Part shown: in pieces, positions 30,962-39,000 of the stretch
How the letters are laid out: each line of letters opens with the position of its first letter
Numbering within the stretch: the stretch's first letter is position 1
Assembly: GCA_031376285.1 (NCBI GenBank)
Contig: JANMDN010000077.1
Location: forward strand, 1 to 42,049
Reading direction: 5' to 3'
Origin: JANMDN01 sp031376285
GTDB lineage: Bacteria > Actinomycetota > Thermoleophilia > Miltoncostaeales > Miltoncostaeaceae
DNA length: 42,049 nucleotides
Program-made: the position numbers and the translations under genes
The notes under the pieces: generated by a model
What the model was told of the DNA's origin: nothing
The model's input: the letters and a program-made list of their open reading frames with translations, nothing else
The model's database searches: none

Positions 30962-32219
30962 TTGCCGGTGCGACGCTTCCCTCGGGGGCGCCGGAGGGAA
31001 GCAGAACGCTGAGTACGCCGGCGCCGACCACGAAAGCAACCGCGGCCCAGAGGCACGCTTCGAGGCCGCGCCATTGATAGAGAACACCTGACAGGACCGT
31101 GCCCGAGAGTCGGCCGACCGCGTTCGCGGTGTAGTAGAAGCCGACGTTCATCGCCACCTTGTCGCCCTCGGCGTAGTGGAGGATCAGGAACGAGTGGACG
31201 GCCGAGTTGAGTGCGAATACGACGCCGAACGCGATCAGGCCGGCAACCACGACAAGTGACGGATCGAGACTCGACGACAGTGCCAGGGCAATTCCAGCCG
31301 GAAACGCTGCGAGGGCGAACGCGAGCCACGTCGCGGTTCGGCCAGTCGGTTCAGCGCTGGCCCCGCTCGATTTTCGCCGCAAGAGGTTTGGGGCGGTCGC
31401 TTGGACGGCTCCGTATCCAATCACCCAAACGGCAAGAAATGCCCCGACCTGCCAGAAACTCCAGTGTTGTTCGGAGCGAAGGAACACCGGGAGCCCGACG
31501 ACAAACCAGACGTCGCGAGACGCGAAGAGGAGCACTCGGGCGGCGGCCAGGACGTTGATGGCGCGATCGTTCGAGAACATCTGTGCGAACTTCGCCGCGC
31601 GGTTCGCCCTGCCGAGCGTGCCGCGCATCATCGTGAGAGTAACGACAAGGGCCAACGCGACGAGCGCGGCGAGAAGCAGGAGGGCGTGCTGGAATCCGAC
31701 GACGGTGAGCAGCACGCCGCCGAGGAAAAAGCCGACCCCCTTGAGGGCGTTCTTTGATCCGGTAAGGATCGCGACCCAACGAAACAGTGCGTCCGGGGCC
31801 CCCTCGGGGACGACAAGTTTGACCGCGCTCTTCGAGCTCATCTTCGTGAGGTCTTTCGCGATCCCGGAGAATGCTTGGGCGGCCATCACATACGGGATTG
31901 TGAGCCACGACACCGGTGCCAGGGCCAATGCCAGTAGCGCGAATGTCTGGGTCGCAAGGCCCGCAAGGAGCGTCGACTTCAACCCGAAACGTGTGGCGAG
32001 CAGTCCCCCCACGAGGTTTGTGACGATGCCAAAGAACTCATAGAAGAGGAAGAGTGACGCGACCGCGAACGGGCTGTAGCCGAGCTCGTAGAAGTAGAAG
32101 AGCACGAGCACTCGGATCGCGCCGTCGGTGATCGTGTCAGCCCAGTAGGCACCGGTGACGAGGGCGTAGTTGCGCAGGTCTCCAGACTGAACGGTCGCTG
32201 CCCGAGGCGGCGGTTCCAC
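30939..32219 (-). CDS. arsJ: Organoarsenical MFS exporter ArsJ
   Basis: 426-residue 12-helix major facilitator that exports 1-arseno-3-phosphoglycerate formed by the neighbouring GAPDH, giving arsenate resistance. ArsJ-like sequence starts LRNYALVTGAYWADTITDGAIRVLVLFYF in pieces (ALVTGAYWADTITDGA), with KMSSKSAVKLVVPEG, GSKNALKGVGFFLGG and YYTANAVGRLSGTV. GTG at 32219 overlaps the gapdh stop by one base (TAGTG). The last seven residues (TSGVTRK) and the TAG stop come from the inverted repeat of MITE-like copy 2, so the native C terminus has been replaced; the transporter core is intact. Confidence 0.92.
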   Translation of the reverse strand: MEPPPRAATVQSGDLRNYALVTGAYWADTITDGAIRVLVLFYFYELGYSPFAVASLFLFYEFFGIVTNLVGGLLATRFGLKSTLLAGLATQTFALLALALAPVSWLTIPYVMAAQAFSGIAKDLTKMSSKSAVKLVVPEGAPDALFRWVAILTGSKNALKGVGFFLGGVLLTVVGFQHALLLLAALVALALVVTLTMMRGTLGRANRAAKFAQMFSNDRAINVLAAARVLLFASRDVWFVVGLPVFLRSEQHWSFWQVGAFLAVWVIGYGAVQATAPNLLRRKSSGASAEPTGRTATWLAFALAAFPAGIALALSSSLDPSLVVVAGLIAFGVVFALNSAVHSFLILHYAEGDKVAMNVGFYYTANAVGRLSGTVLSGVLYQWRGLEACLWAAVAFVVGAGVLSVLLPSGAPEGSVAPATSGVTRK

Positions 32220-33259
32220 TACTTGTCCGTTGCGTCGGACCGGCTCAGTCGATCGGCGACGAGACTCGCAAGTTCGACGAGTCGGTTGGCATAGCCCCAC
32301 TCATGGTCGTACCAGGCGTACACCTTGACCTGGGTCTCGCCCACCACCATGGTCGACAGTGCGTCGATGACCGACGAGCGCGGATCGCCACGGTAATCGA
32401 CCGAGACCAGTGGCCGCTCCTCGACGCCGAGGATACCTTTCAATGGGCCTGTCGCCGCGGCGCGTAGGAGGTCGTTGACCTCCTCACGGGTCGTCGCTCG
32501 GGAGACCTCGAACACGCAGTCCGTCAGCGATGCGTTCAAGAGGGGCACGCGGACCGCGTGGCCATTCAGGCGCCCCTCAAGCTCCGGAAAGATCAGCCCG
32601 ATCGCCGTCGCAGAACCGGTCGTCGTCGGTATCAGCGAAAGTGACGCCGCTCGCGCTCGGCGAAGATCCTTGTGTGGAGCGTCGACGATCGTCTGTGTGT
32701 TCGTCATGTCGTGCAGCGTCGTGATCGACCCATGGCGGATGCCGATGCCCTCGTGCAGCACCTTGACGACCGGCCCGAGGCAGTTCGTCGTGCAAGAGGC
32801 GGCGGTGACGACGCTGTGCTGATCTGGGTCGTAGAGGTGGTCGTTCACGCCGAGCACCACGTTCAGCGCGCCCTCCCCCTTCACCGGAGCCGCCACGACG
32901 ACTTTTGTCACGCCCTGGGTGAGGTAGGGCTCAAGCAACTCCATGGTGCGGAACCTGCCTGAGCACTCAAGCACGATTTCGACGCCAAGGTCGCCCCAGG
33001 GCACGCCGTCTGGGCTCGAAGCCTTCGAGTAGCCGAGGGTGCTGCCATCGATGGCGATGCGACCATTCTCGGAGCTGATCGCCCGCGGCCATCGGCCGTG
33101 AACGGAGTCGAATTCAAGCAGATGGGCAGCCGTGGCGACATCGCCGTGGGGCTCGTTGACGTGCACGAACTCGAGATCCTTCCAACCCCAAGCGGCGCGA
33201 AGCGCGAGGCGCCCCATCCGACCGAAGCCGTTGATCCCGACGCGCACGGGCCGGCTCAT
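32219..33259 (-). CDS. gapdh: Glyceraldehyde-3-phosphate dehydrogenase, arsenate-resistance type
   Basis: 346 residues. NAD-binding GINGFGRMGRLALRA at the N terminus, catalytic ASCTTNCLGP with the active Cys, TLHDMTNTQ, and the C-terminal WYDHEWGYANRLVELA. In ars operons this enzyme uses arsenate in place of phosphate to make the unstable 1-arseno-3-phosphoglycerate that ArsJ exports. Its position between arsR and arsJ, with a 4-bp ATGA overlap upstream and a 1-base overlap downstream, shows it is the ars paralogue and not the glycolytic copy. ATG at 33259. Confidence 0.95.
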   Translation of the reverse strand: MSRPVRVGINGFGRMGRLALRAAWGWKDLEFVHVNEPHGDVATAAHLLEFDSVHGRWPRAISSENGRIAIDGSTLGYSKASSPDGVPWGDLGVEIVLECSGRFRTMELLEPYLTQGVTKVVVAAPVKGEGALNVVLGVNDHLYDPDQHSVVTAASCTTNCLGPVVKVLHEGIGIRHGSITTLHDMTNTQTIVDAPHKDLRRARAASLSLIPTTTGSATAIGLIFPELEGRLNGHAVRVPLLNASLTDCVFEVSRATTREEVNDLLRAAATGPLKGILGVEERPLVSVDYRGDPRSSVIDALSTMVVGETQVKVYAWYDHEWGYANRLVELASLVADRLSRSDATDK

Positions 33260-33612
33260 GCCGCCAGCTGGTGTCGGTCTGGGGCAATGAGCATCGCGAG
33301 TTGATTGAGGGCACCAGGCCGCACGGAGTAGTACGCGAAATTGCGGTCCTGGCGGCGATCGACGAGCCCGGCATTGCGCAGGATCCGCAGGTGGTAGCTC
33401 ACGCTTGGCTGCGCGAGGCCGAGGGGCGCGGTCAGGTCGCAGACGCAGACGCCTGATGGAGCCGCCGAGGCGAGGCGGTGGAGAATCGTTACGCGCACCG
33501 GATCGGCGACCGCCTTGAGGATGCTTGCAAGCGCTTGCGCTTGGGCGTCGCTCAGGACGGGCGCGGCGAGCGGCGTATCGCAACGTCCGAGAAGGTCATC
33601 GGTGTCGTTCAT
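33256..33612 (-). CDS. arsR: ArsR family repressor of the arsJ operon
   Basis: 118-residue winged-helix regulator. VADPVRVTILHRLASAAPSGVCVCDL contains the CVC arsenite-binding pair; LAQPSVSYHLRILRNAGLVDRRQ is the recognition helix and wing lead. Start is ATG at 33612; a TTG eight codons earlier is possible. It heads the arsR-gapdh-arsJ operon. The divergent region to the GAF-ANTAR gene contains AATATTCAAAT and TTGTGAA half-sites, a weak candidate operator. Confidence 0.92.
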   Translation of the reverse strand: MNDTDDLLGRCDTPLAAPVLSDAQAQALASILKAVADPVRVTILHRLASAAPSGVCVCDLTAPLGLAQPSVSYHLRILRNAGLVDRRQDRNFAYYSVRPGALNQLAMLIAPDRHQLAA

Positions 33613-33712
33613 CGCGAGAGCATAGACAGCCACCAATATTCAAATCCGTCATTCTTGTGAACCCTTCCCAACGCATCGGCTCAGTGTTCCGCGACCGTGC
33701 GACGATGGGGTC

Positions 33713-34456
33713 GTGAACGGGCGCCAAGATCCTCTCTCCAGTCGCGAAGAGCGGGTTGGGCGCACCCTTGTGGAGTTGGCGGACACCCTGGTCGACGACT
33801 TCGATGTCGTTGACACCCTCGTGCTCGTCACCGAGCGATGCGTCGAGTTGCTCGACGCATCCGCGGCCGGATTGCTGCTCGCCGACGCTCACGGCACCCT
33901 CCACCTCATGGCCGCGACGGACGAAGCGATCGAGCTGGTTGAGATCTTCCAGCTCCAGAAAAACGAGGGGCCGTGCCTCGATTGCTTCCGCGCGGGAGAA
34001 CCCATTCTCGTGCCAGACCTCGCCTCCGCAGACGACCGCTGGCCGGGTTTCGCACCGGTTGCGAGAGCCGCGGGCTTTCGTGCGGCTCACGCGCTGCCTC
34101 TGCGGCTGAGAGGCGCCACCCTCGGGGCCCTCAATCTGTTCCACTCAGAACCGGGGCACCTCGCCCGACCCGACTTGACCACCGCTCAGGCACTTGCGGA
34201 CCTCGCTACGATCGCCATTCTCCAGCACCGGCAGGCGCGAGAAGCCCAAGCGCTGACCGATCAGCTACGGGCCGCGCTTGAAAGCCGGATCACCATCGAG
34301 CAAGCCAAGGGCGTCTTGGCCGAACGGGCCGGCGTTGACGTGTCTGAGGCGTTCGCACGGCTGCGGCGGTATGCACGAGACAGTCAGCGTCTCCTGAGCG
34401 ACGTCGCAGAGGACATCGTCGACGGGACGCTCCCTGCGACGACCATCATGAGGTGA
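33713..34456 (+). CDS. GAF-ANTAR transcription antitermination regulator
   Basis: 247-residue cytoplasmic sensor. Residues about 15-165 are a GAF domain (VDTLVLVTERCVELLDASAAGLLL in pieces: CVELLDASAAGLLLAD; KNEGPCLDCFRAGEPI; AAHALPLRLRGATLGALNLF). Residues about 180-245 are an ANTAR RNA-binding domain: LESRITIEQAKGVLAERAGVD in pieces (RITIEQAKGVLAERAG) and SEAFARLRRYARDSQRLLSDVAEDIV. Such proteins bind paired hexaloop hairpins to prevent termination. The GPC-x-x-C motif in the GAF domain could sense redox or metal (inference). GTG at 33713. Confidence 0.92.
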   Translation: MNGRQDPLSSREERVGRTLVELADTLVDDFDVVDTLVLVTERCVELLDASAAGLLLADAHGTLHLMAATDEAIELVEIFQLQKNEGPCLDCFRAGEPILVPDLASADDRWPGFAPVARAAGFRAAHALPLRLRGATLGALNLFHSEPGHLARPDLTTAQALADLATIAILQHRQAREAQALTDQLRAALESRITIEQAKGVLAERAGVDVSEAFARLRRYARDSQRLLSDVAEDIVDGTLPATTIMR

Positions 34457-34631
34457 GGTCGAGCGACCGCACTGTGCCCGCACGGCCAGATGCGTGGTAG
34501 CGTCCTATCGTCGGAAGGCTGACTCCCGGTCAGGATGACGATGCTGCCCCAGACCCCGGCGGCGTTCTCGGTATTGAACGCATCGCAACGGAGGTCGATG
34601 AGATGGCGGACACCGCGGGGCGGGTTGCGCC

Positions 34632-34838
34632 GTGAGTGAACTGGGCGCCGGAATGTGTTCGACGGGACGTTCGGAGGGCGACCTCCCCGAGTTTGGGGCG
34701 GAGCTAGCCGCGGTGAGTCTCCTCGGCGCAGGTGAGGGCGAGAACGTCGACGACTGGGCTCATTTCTTGCACAGGCTGGCTGGTCTTGATCCCACGCCCG
34801 AACGTGGCAGCGAACGAGAGCGCCGTATGAACCGGTGA
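34632..34838 (+). CDS. Doubtful small ORF in a 406-bp gap
   Basis: 68 residues from GTG at 34632 (SELGAGMCSTG, then EFGAELAAVSLLGAGEGENVDD in pieces), with no recognised domain. The GTG overlaps a TGA that ends another short frame (GVLGIERIATEVDEMADTAG), as GTGA; that frame lacks a convincing start. The pair could be two small peptides or noise. The rest of the gap 34457-34862 holds only the inverted repeat at 34791-34860. Confidence 0.25.
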   Translation: MSELGAGMCSTGRSEGDLPEFGAELAAVSLLGAGEGENVDDWAHFLHRLAGLDPTPERGSERERRMNR

Positions 34839-34860
34839 CCACATCGCCGTCGGGCGTGGG
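34791..34860. repeat. Perfect 11-bp inverted repeat between convergent genes
   Basis: CCCACGCCCGA (34791-34801) and TCGGGCGTGGG (34850-34860) are exact reverse complements 48 nt apart, just beyond the stop of the CHAD gene. It may be a weak bidirectional terminator. Confidence 0.5.
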
Positions 34861-34862
34861 CG

Positions 34863-35465
34863 TCAACGAGCGGCTCGGATGCCGAGCGCCCCCTCAAGAC
34901 GCGGGCGAAAGCGCTCGGCTTTCAAGCGCCGCCACTCGTCCAAGAACCGGAGGTAGAGCGCGTCGCGCTCTCGGCGTCGCCGCCCGATGAGGGCGTGAAC
35001 GCCCAGCCGCTCGCCTCCCCGCAGACCGCCCTCAAGCTGTCGGCGGAACTCGCGGAACGCGGCTTCAGACGGGCGGCCTGGTCGGGATCGACGCCCCCTG
35101 GCGTCGTCTGAGACGAGCCCACGGGCGGCTGCGCCCTCGCGTTCGGTAAGCCAACTCAGGTGCTCCTCGAGCATGGGCACCTGCACGTCGCAGTCGTGGA
35201 TGTCGCCCAGGATGTCTTGGAGGCCCTTCACCTCCTCGGTGAAGGGATCAAGGTCAGTTGTGAACGCGACGCCGAAAATCTCCAACAGGTATCTCAGCCG
35301 CTTGCACGCGATGCGCATGTCGTGGAGTTCGGTGACATTGGCCGGATGAGCGACCAAGCCGTCGTAGGAGTAGACCTCATCGATCCGTACGGCCAGGATG
35401 CGTCGGGCATTGGGACGCAGGCGGCGGGTGGGGTCGATACCACCGACAGGGCGCGGTTTGGCCAC
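34863..35465 (-). CDS. CHAD domain, C-terminal half
   Basis: 200 residues. Contains the second half-domain of CHAD, a polyphosphate-binding helical bundle: VTELHDMRIACKRLRYLLEIFG with the conserved His and basic residues, then VKGLQDILGDIHDCDVQV. The C-terminal part is rich in Arg and Glu. GTG at 35465 begins one base after the TGA of the N-terminal-half gene, and the frame also stays open upstream to 35522. The two genes together equal one normal CHAD protein. Last gene of the leftward pst/ppx block. Confidence 0.85.
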   Translation of the reverse strand: MAKPRPVGGIDPTRRLRPNARRILAVRIDEVYSYDGLVAHPANVTELHDMRIACKRLRYLLEIFGVAFTTDLDPFTEEVKGLQDILGDIHDCDVQVPMLEEHLSWLTEREGAAARGLVSDDARGRRSRPGRPSEAAFREFRRQLEGGLRGGERLGVHALIGRRRRERDALYLRFLDEWRRLKAERFRPRLEGALGIRAAR

Positions 35466-35466
35466 G

Positions 35467-35979
35467 TCAGGACGGCGGGCGGGGCTCGAGCCGGGCGAGT
35501 TCCACGCCGGTGTGCTTGGCAACGTACCTCGCGAGCAGATCCTCGAAACGACCCTCGTCGAGCCGGTTGAAGAGGGCCGCGATGCGAGGACTCTCGGCGG
35601 CTCGCTCCTCGCGGTATCTGGAGATCAGACCCTCGATGCCGGGACGCTCATCGTCCTCCATCTCCGGCACGAGCCCGACCAAACGCTCGCTCGCAACGTC
35701 GAGGTCGCGCGCGCCGCCCAGTACATCGGTGATCTCCTTCACCTGTCGCAGGAGCGGTCGAAAGGAGCGCTTCGGGAAGGCATCCTCGAACCCGTCCATC
35801 GCCGCGCGTAGCCGACGCGATGAGACGCGCATCGCGTGGAGTTCCTCGATGTCCTCACCGAGCAGCGTCCCGTCACGGTAGCTCATCATCTCGCACCATC
35901 TGGTCAAAATCACTCTGCCAGCGGCGTCCCGAAAGCGAGCACCACCACGCAGATCCGGAACCGTCCACGCCTTCGCCAT
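35467..35979 (-). CDS. CHAD domain, N-terminal half
   Basis: 170 residues. First half-domain of CHAD: IEELHAMRVSSRRLRAAMDGFE with the conserved His and Arg residues, and VKEITDVLGGARDLDVASERL. CHAD proteins bind polyphosphate and localise to polyphosphate granules. ATG at 35979 is 3 bp after the stop of the upstream RHH-like gene. The TGA stop is followed immediately by the C-terminal half in the +1 frame, so this is either a split gene or a frameshifted single gene. Confidence 0.88.
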   Translation of the reverse strand: MAKAWTVPDLRGGARFRDAAGRVILTRWCEMMSYRDGTLLGEDIEELHAMRVSSRRLRAAMDGFEDAFPKRSFRPLLRQVKEITDVLGGARDLDVASERLVGLVPEMEDDERPGIEGLISRYREERAAESPRIAALFNRLDEGRFEDLLARYVAKHTGVELARLEPRPPS

Positions 35980-35982
35980 CGG

Positions 35983-36309
35983 CTACCCCGTGGCTCGCCG
36001 ACGGACCATGACCGAGTCGCGCACCGCGGATCGAAGTGCGGTGCCGCTCGCGATGACCGGCCAGTCGATCTCCAGCTCCATACCGAGGTCGATGAGCGCC
36101 CGAACCACAGCGCTTCCATCGATGTCCGGGCCGGACAGCTCGGTGACCTCCTTCAACCACCGTGACTGCGTTTTCGCGAGGGAAACGGTCACCTCGCGGC
36201 TTGCGTCGCGACGGCGCGTCCGAACAGCGGCGTCACCCAGGCGGACATACACCCCTGTGCCCGCGGCGTTCACGCCTCCGAGCGCCGACTGATAGGTCAC
36301 CTGAATCAT
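35983..36309 (-). CDS. Hypothetical RHH-like small protein
   Basis: 108 residues, not assigned to a known gene. The segment REVTVSLAKTQSRWLKEV and GSAVVRALIDLGMEL resembles a ribbon-helix-helix strand-helix-helix pattern; the N-terminal third is beta-rich (MIQVTYQSALGGVNAAGTGV). ATG at 36309 overlaps the ATPase stop by 4 bp (ATGA). Its conserved position between an ExeA-like ATPase and CHAD genes suggests a role with them; DNA binding is inference. Confidence 0.75.
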   Translation of the reverse strand: MIQVTYQSALGGVNAAGTGVYVRLGDAAVRTRRRDASREVTVSLAKTQSRWLKEVTELSGPDIDGSAVVRALIDLGMELEIDWPVIASGTALRSAVRDSVMVRRRATG

Positions 36310-37154
36310 GCCAACGCCTCCGAGTCGGACGAGGATGCTCTCAGACTCGCGCGCCGGTCCTCTGCCAGATCGCGGATGGTGTCCTCGCCGATCTGTTCCT
36401 CACCGCGGTCCGCGGCGACGAAGAGGGCACTGGCGAGCAGAAGGTTCACGAGGCGCGGGACACCGGCCGTTTCGCCGTGCGCCGCCCGGGCCGCCCGTTT
36501 CGAGACGATCCGGCGGTCGGCTCCCGCCACGCGGGTGCGGTGCAGCGCGTACGCGTCGACCTCGTCCGCGGTCATCGGACCCATATGGAAGCGGACCACC
36601 ACGCGCTGAGCCACCTGCGGTTGCCGCTCGACGTGACCTGTCAGCTCGGGTTGGCCGAGCAGGACGACCGGAGCTCCGGGCCCGCCGGCACCGGGATTTG
36701 TGAGAAGGCGCACTTCGTCAAGGGCACGGGCGTCGAGGCGCTGGGCCTCGTCAATTGCGAGGACGATCCGCCGACCCTCCCGCGCCGATTCGGCCATCCG
36801 CGCACGCACTCGCCCCGCGAGGCGTGCGGCCGACCCACCGGCCGCCTCCGCGCCCATGGCAGGGAGCATCGCGCTCAGGAGCGCGGCGGCCGTGCGCGGC
36901 GGATTTGCCACCTCAGCCACCGAAAAGCCGTCGCCGTCGAGGGTCCGCCGGAGCGTTTGCGCGAGGAGCGTCTTTCCGGCGCCGATCTCGCCGGTGATCA
37001 CGACAAGGCCGCCGAGCTGGGTGATCCCAAAGAGGATCCGAGCAAGCCCTTCGCGGTGGTCGTTGCGCTCGAAGGCAAAGCGCGGATCGGGTTCGAGCTG
37101 GAACGGCGCCTCGGCGAGGCCCCAGTGCGTGAGATACGCGGGCAAGGTGCTCAT
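36306..37154 (-). CDS. ExeA/GspA-like AAA ATPase
   Basis: 282-residue P-loop ATPase. The N-terminal YLTHWGLAEAPFQLEPDPRFAF in pieces (WGLAEAPFQLEPDPRF) is the ExeA-type lead; Walker A is GEIGAGKTLLAQTL; Walker B is IVLAIDEAQRLD; sensor region is VVLLGQPEL. No C-terminal membrane helix or peptidoglycan-binding domain is present, so it is not a full GspA; it resembles the stand-alone ATPases also found with transposition systems. ATG at 37154 overlaps the ppx stop (ATGA), and its stop overlaps the RHH-like gene. No secretion genes lie nearby. Confidence 0.88.
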   Translation of the reverse strand: MSTLPAYLTHWGLAEAPFQLEPDPRFAFERNDHREGLARILFGITQLGGLVVITGEIGAGKTLLAQTLRRTLDGDGFSVAEVANPPRTAAALLSAMLPAMGAEAAGGSAARLAGRVRARMAESAREGRRIVLAIDEAQRLDARALDEVRLLTNPGAGGPGAPVVLLGQPELTGHVERQPQVAQRVVVRFHMGPMTADEVDAYALHRTRVAGADRRIVSKRAARAAHGETAGVPRLVNLLLASALFVAADRGEEQIGEDTIRDLAEDRRASLRASSSDSEALA

Positions 37155-38056
37155 GCGGCGGCCTCGAGAACGAGACCCTCCCGAATGCCGGCCTGGCTCA
37201 CACGTAGGGCGTCGAGTCCGAACGTGCGGCGCACCGCTTCGAGCGCGGCGGCCCCGGCCAGCGAAAGCCGGACACGAGCGGTCTCCAGTCCGGTCTCCTC
37301 GGCGAGAACCTCGGCAGCCGAGCCGAAGAGCCGCTCGACGGCCCTCGCAAGCGCGTCGCGGTCGAGAAGGTCGCTCCCGGCCAGTCGGGCCAGCGCCACC
37401 GCGGACCCCCCGGTGGCGATCGCCTCGTTGGCGACGACGGGAAGCGTGACCGAAACGAGGAACTCGCCGACCGCCGCGACCATCGGCTCGAAGAGATCCT
37501 TCGCGGGAGGGTCACTCGGGGTGAAGCGCTCCGTGAGGAAACGAACGCCGATCGGAACCGATGTGGCCCACCGAAGGTGCCCACCGTCGCCGCTCATGAT
37601 CTCAAGGCTGCCACCCCCGAGATCGATCGCGACAAGCGGATCGGGAGCGCCCGACGCCACGATGCCCCGGAAGGCGAGTTGCGCCTCGTCTTCTCCGGAC
37701 AGGACCCGCGCCGCGACCCCAGACGCCGAATGGAGCCGGACGAGCAATTCGGCAGCATTTCCGGCCACACGCGCCGGGGCCGTGCACGCAATGATCAGCC
37801 GCCGCGCGCCGAGTTCATGTGCCTCCGAGGCCATCTGGCGCACCGTTTCCTCGACGAGGTCAAGACCCTCCGCGCCGATATCGCCGCCGGGGTGAAGGCC
37901 CGCCCCGAGCGCAGTCATCGTGCTCCGAGCGACGAGGGGCTCGACCCGCCCATGGGCGACCCGCGCCACCAGCAACCGTGTCGTGTTAGTCCCGACATCG
38001 ATCGCCGCGAAAGGGAGCGCTGCGGCTGCTTCGGCATCATCCTGCGGCGCGGTCAT
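37151..38056 (-). CDS. ppx: Exopolyphosphatase / pppGpp phosphatase (Ppx/GppA)
   Basis: 301-residue ASKHA-fold phosphatase. Motifs: AAIDVGTNTTRLLVARV (phosphate 1), LSGEDEAQLAFRG, and AIDLGGGSLEIM (phosphate 2). It lacks the C-terminal domains of long Ppx enzymes, like the short actinobacterial forms. Activity may be on polyphosphate or pppGpp; neighbours (pst genes, CHAD) favour polyphosphate. ATG at 38056; a TTG 21 bp upstream is possible. It starts 42 bp after the pstB stop and overlaps the ATPase gene by 4 bp. Confidence 0.92.
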   Translation of the reverse strand: MTAPQDDAEAAAALPFAAIDVGTNTTRLLVARVAHGRVEPLVARSTMTALGAGLHPGGDIGAEGLDLVEETVRQMASEAHELGARRLIIACTAPARVAGNAAELLVRLHSASGVAARVLSGEDEAQLAFRGIVASGAPDPLVAIDLGGGSLEIMSGDGGHLRWATSVPIGVRFLTERFTPSDPPAKDLFEPMVAAVGEFLVSVTLPVVANEAIATGGSAVALARLAGSDLLDRDALARAVERLFGSAAEVLAEETGLETARVRLSLAGAAALEAVRRTFGLDALRVSQAGIREGLVLEAAA

Positions 38057-38098
38057 CGGATCCCTGTGGTTGCCCAACGAAAGTCTACGGCCGCGGAA

Positions 38099-38956
38099 CT
38101 AGCCGAATCGACCTGTGACGTATTGGTCGGTCCGCTCGTGCTTGGGCGAGGTGAAGACCTGGTCGGTCGCGCCGTGCTCGATCAGTCGCCCCGGTTCGCC
38201 CTCGTTCTCGATTGTGAAGAATGCGGTGTAGTCGGACACACGACGAGCCTGCTGCATGTTGTGGGTCACGATGATGATGGTGAGTCGCTCCTTCAACTCC
38301 CGAATGAGGTCCTCGATCTTGAGCGTCGATTGCGGGTCGAGCGCGGAGCAGGGCTCGTCCATGAGGAGCACCTTCGGCTCGATTGCCAGTGCCCGCGCAA
38401 TGCAGAGCCGTTGCTGCTGCCCACCGGAGAGCCCACCGGCCGCGGTGCTGAGGCGACTCTTGACCTCGTCCCAGAGCCCCGCGCCGCGGAGCGTTGCCTC
38501 GACGAGGTCGTCCCGGTCGTTCGAACTCAACCTCACCCGGTTGAACTTCGGCCCCGAGAGAATGTTGTCGGCGATCGACTTCGTCGGAAACGGGTTCGGG
38601 CGCTGAAACACCATCCCCACCTGCCGCCGTATCGAGACCGGATCCGCGGACCTCGCGTAAATGTCGTCGCCATCGAGCAGCACGGTGCCTTCGGCTCGCG
38701 CGTCCGGTACGAGCTCGTGCATGCGGTTCAGGCACCTGATGAAGGTCGACTTACCGCAGCCGGACGGTCCGATGAGCGCGGTGACGCTGTTCGTCGGGAA
38801 CTGGAGGTCGACGTCCTGGACGGCGTGGTGCTTGGCAAAGTAGGCGTTGAGCTTCGCGACGGACATCGGCGGCCGAGGCACCGAGGCGTTCGGCGCTTCG
38901 GCGCCACGCTGGCGCAGGTCGTCGGATATCGATGGGTCGGCTGGCACCGTGCTCAC
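38099..38956 (-). CDS. pstB: Phosphate ABC transporter ATP-binding protein PstB
   Basis: 285-residue ATPase of the high-affinity phosphate importer. Walker A GPSGCGKSTFIRCLNRM, the Pst-specific MVFQRPNPFPTKSIADN in the Q-loop, signature LSGGQQQRLCIARAL, Walker B LLMDEPCSALDP, H-loop VTHNMQQARRVSD. About 30 unconserved residues precede the domain. GTG at 38956 follows GGAGG with a 4-nt spacer. 44 bp downstream of the fused permease gene; no phoU follows, ppx comes next. Confidence 0.96.
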   Translation of the reverse strand: MSTVPADPSISDDLRQRGAEAPNASVPRPPMSVAKLNAYFAKHHAVQDVDLQFPTNSVTALIGPSGCGKSTFIRCLNRMHELVPDARAEGTVLLDGDDIYARSADPVSIRRQVGMVFQRPNPFPTKSIADNILSGPKFNRVRLSSNDRDDLVEATLRGAGLWDEVKSRLSTAAGGLSGGQQQRLCIARALAIEPKVLLMDEPCSALDPQSTLKIEDLIRELKERLTIIIVTHNMQQARRVSDYTAFFTIENEGEPGRLIEHGATDQVFTSPKHERTDQYVTGRFG

Positions 38957-39000
38957 TGTTCCTCCGTTGTTGACAACTGGCTTCCCACGAGCACGCACCG

